Positions 15,162-15,845 of a DNA stretch of 15,845 nucleotides are shown piece by piece (the stretch's first letter is position 1; each line of letters begins with the position of its first letter). Made by a program: the position numbers and the translations under genes. Under the pieces are notes generated by a model. The model made no database searches. It was not told where the DNA came from and saw only the letters and a program-made list of their open reading frames with translations. The stretch spans positions 1-15,845 of the forward strand of contig CAZWSO010000052.1 of the NCBI GenBank assembly GCA_964636485.1, written 5' to 3'. The DNA is from CAYXRS01 sp964636485 (GTDB taxonomy: Bacteria > Gemmatimonadota > Gemmatimonadetes > Gemmatimonadales > Gemmatimonadaceae).

Positions 15162-15175
15162 CCCCCCTCCCCCCC
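15162..15175 (+). repeat. C-tract: six C, one T, seven C
   Basis: A near-homopolymeric run 20 bases before the likely GTG start of the small membrane protein at 15195. Such tracts can slip during replication or sequencing. It lies outside the coding region if the GTG start is right, so phase variation by frameshift is unlikely; a length effect on translation is conceivable. Confidence 0.6.
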
Positions 15176-15194
15176 GCCAAGCCAGGGAGATTTC

Positions 15195-15386
15195 GTGCCT
15201 ACTCTGCTGTTCGTGCCCGAGCTTCCGTTCCAGTTTATGCTCGCCTACGTCGATCCACTCTCGGGAAGCGTGATTCTGCAGGTGCTCGCTGCCGGTCTAC
15301 TCGGCGGCATGTTCGTCGTCAAGCGTTTTTGGTCGCACATAACCGTTTCCCTGAAATCCTTTCGGGATCGGGTCCGCCGGCGATGA
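15195..15386 (+). CDS. Small membrane protein of the 'Y(I/V)DPxSGS' type
   Basis: This 63-residue protein has the core 'AYVDPLSGSVILQVLAAGLL' followed by 'GGMFVVKRFW' and a basic tail ending 'RDRVRRR'. The D-P-x-S/T-G-S motif, one TM helix and an aromatic/basic end match a common uncharacterised small protein often seen beside surface-polysaccharide or sulfatase-like genes; that recollection is not checked against a database. The GTG at 15195 is chosen because AGGGAGA (15184-15190) lies just upstream. Longer in-frame starts (TTG 15066, ATG 15093) would add an Arg/Pro-rich segment and cross the C-tract, which is unlike the family. ATGA at its stop (15383) could couple it to the next frame. Function unknown. 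Confidence 0.65.
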   Translation: MPTLLFVPELPFQFMLAYVDPLSGSVILQVLAAGLLGGMFVVKRFWSHITVSLKSFRDRVRRR

Positions 15387-15569
15387 CGGCGATGCGCGCA
15401 GGCTCGTCCTTCCTTCTAATTCCGCGCACGAGGCCTTCGGCGGTTCTCAGCGACCGCGCTTCGTAATTCTCCTCCGAACAGGCCGATCAGCGAGAACGCC
15501 GTTCACCGGATCGTGGACAGCCTGACGACAGCGATACGAAACCTGGATTACCTCCTGGAGCGCCCGTGA
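15383..15569 (+). pseudogene. Probable remnant of a deleted gene (possibly a methyltransferase)
   Basis: Two reading frames fill the 187 bases between the small membrane protein and the last gene. The first starts at an ATG overlapping the upstream stop (ATGA) and reads 'MTAMRAGSSFLLIPRTRPSA', then stops at 15464. The second is open from 15420 and ends '...ENAVHRIVDSLTTAIRNL' plus a few residues at a TGA that overlaps the next start (GTGA at 15566). Each end is thus spaced as a normal coupled gene would be, but the middle is missing and the frames differ. The opening faintly resembles the 'AGSFRDPSGFVF' start of SAM methyltransferases that I recall following such small membrane proteins. A chance pair of short frames is the main alternative. 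Confidence 0.3.
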
Positions 15570-15845
15570 ATCTGCTCGAGCGACGCACCTTTATTGTATA
15601 CCCCTTCTGCGCGGCGTTATACCCAGTGCTCGCTCTTGCCGCCAAGAATGTTGACCAGCTCGTCCAGATCTCCGACGTGGTACCGCCGTTAGCCATCTCG
15701 CTTGTGTTTGCGTTCGTAAGCTGGCTCGCCAGTCGAGCTTTCAGCCCCGATGTTCACGTGAGGGGAGTGATCACTCTCCTCATCGTTCTCTGGTTCGGAA
15801 CGCATGGATATCTCGGCACCATGTTGTTTGCTGGACGGCTACTGG
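15566..15845 (+). CDS. Multi-TM membrane protein, partial (runs off the window end)
   Basis: The first 93 codons are present. The GTG at 15566 is preceded by GGAG at 5 bases. The sequence reads 'MNLLERRTFIVYPFCAALYP' then 'VLALAAKNVDQLVQISDVVP', with hydrophobic segments at about 8-28, 40-57 and 66-90, ending around 'VLWFGTHGYLGTMLFAGRLL'. The 'YPxxxALYPVLxLxAxN' opening and the 'W/FFxxxGH/Y' block fit the N-terminal membrane region of a family seen in polysaccharide loci, some members of which carry a sulfatase-like domain. That identification is from memory of the pattern; the rest of the gene lies outside. Upstream in the same frame the sequence is polar and charged, so an earlier start is unlikely. 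Confidence 0.6.
   Translation, partial: MNLLERRTFIVYPFCAALYPVLALAAKNVDQLVQISDVVPPLAISLVFAFVSWLASRAFSPDVHVRGVITLLIVLWFGTHGYLGTMLFAGRLL

Larger units (their letters stand above)
14647..15194. other. 548-base region without a confidently supported gene
   Basis: This spacer separates the minus-strand GT-C gene from the plus-strand small membrane protein. It starts with an AT-richer patch (about 14710-14725) that may hold promoters, although no clear hexamer pair is seen. It contains one possible small ORF (14761-14886) and, near its end, a C-rich tract. Other open frames here lack recognisable content and good initiation sites. Confidence 0.5.

Overview
This is a GC-rich bacterial window with dense, overlapping genes and several GTG starts. 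Two scaffold gaps of exactly 100 N show it comes from a draft assembly. Three things recall Gemmatimonadota or a similar soil phylum: the mix of Tad pilus genes with eukaryotic-like kinase, PEGA and TolB-like/TPR parts; the C-terminal 'FDPVRRDRRF' tail of the TPR protein; and a small 'YVDPLSGS' membrane protein near a multi-TM gene. That placement is an inference from gene style, not from a marker gene.

Region 1 (1-9105, plus strand) is one tightly packed run of seven genes. It opens with a Tad/Flp type IVc pilus module: the assembly ATPase (cpaF/tadA), two inner-membrane platform proteins (tadB, tadC) and a TadG-like pseudopilin-type protein. It continues without a visible break into three accessory genes: a membrane-anchored protein kinase homologue that lacks the catalytic residues and ends in a PEGA-like domain; an exported TolB-like/TPR protein; and a multi-TM protein resembling GT-C glycosyltransferases, which is interrupted by a 100-N gap. 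Prepilin, prepilin peptidase, secretin, CpaB and CpaE are not in the window and may lie upstream.

Region 2 (9113-11387, minus strand) converges on region 1 with a 7-base gap. It encodes a two-gene ABC-2 exporter of the NatA/NatB type, with the ATPase first and the permease translationally coupled to it.

Region 3 (11388-15845) looks like a cell-surface polysaccharide or lipid-linked sugar locus. It holds a DPM/DPG-synthase-like family 2 glycosyltransferase (plus) and a convergent GT-C glycosyltransferase (minus). A stretch with only a possible 41-residue ORF follows, then a small membrane protein, an apparent remnant of a deleted gene, and the start of a multi-TM protein running off the end. 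The second 100-N gap, inside the family 2 glycosyltransferase, is flanked by identical 55-base sequences. It is almost certainly not a real gap: collapsing it restores a complete 284-residue protein.

The most interesting biology is the accessory half of the Tad operon. A pseudokinase with PEGA and a separate TolB/TPR protein look like the two halves of a kinase-sensor architecture, here attached to pilus assembly and to a glycosyltransferase-like membrane protein.
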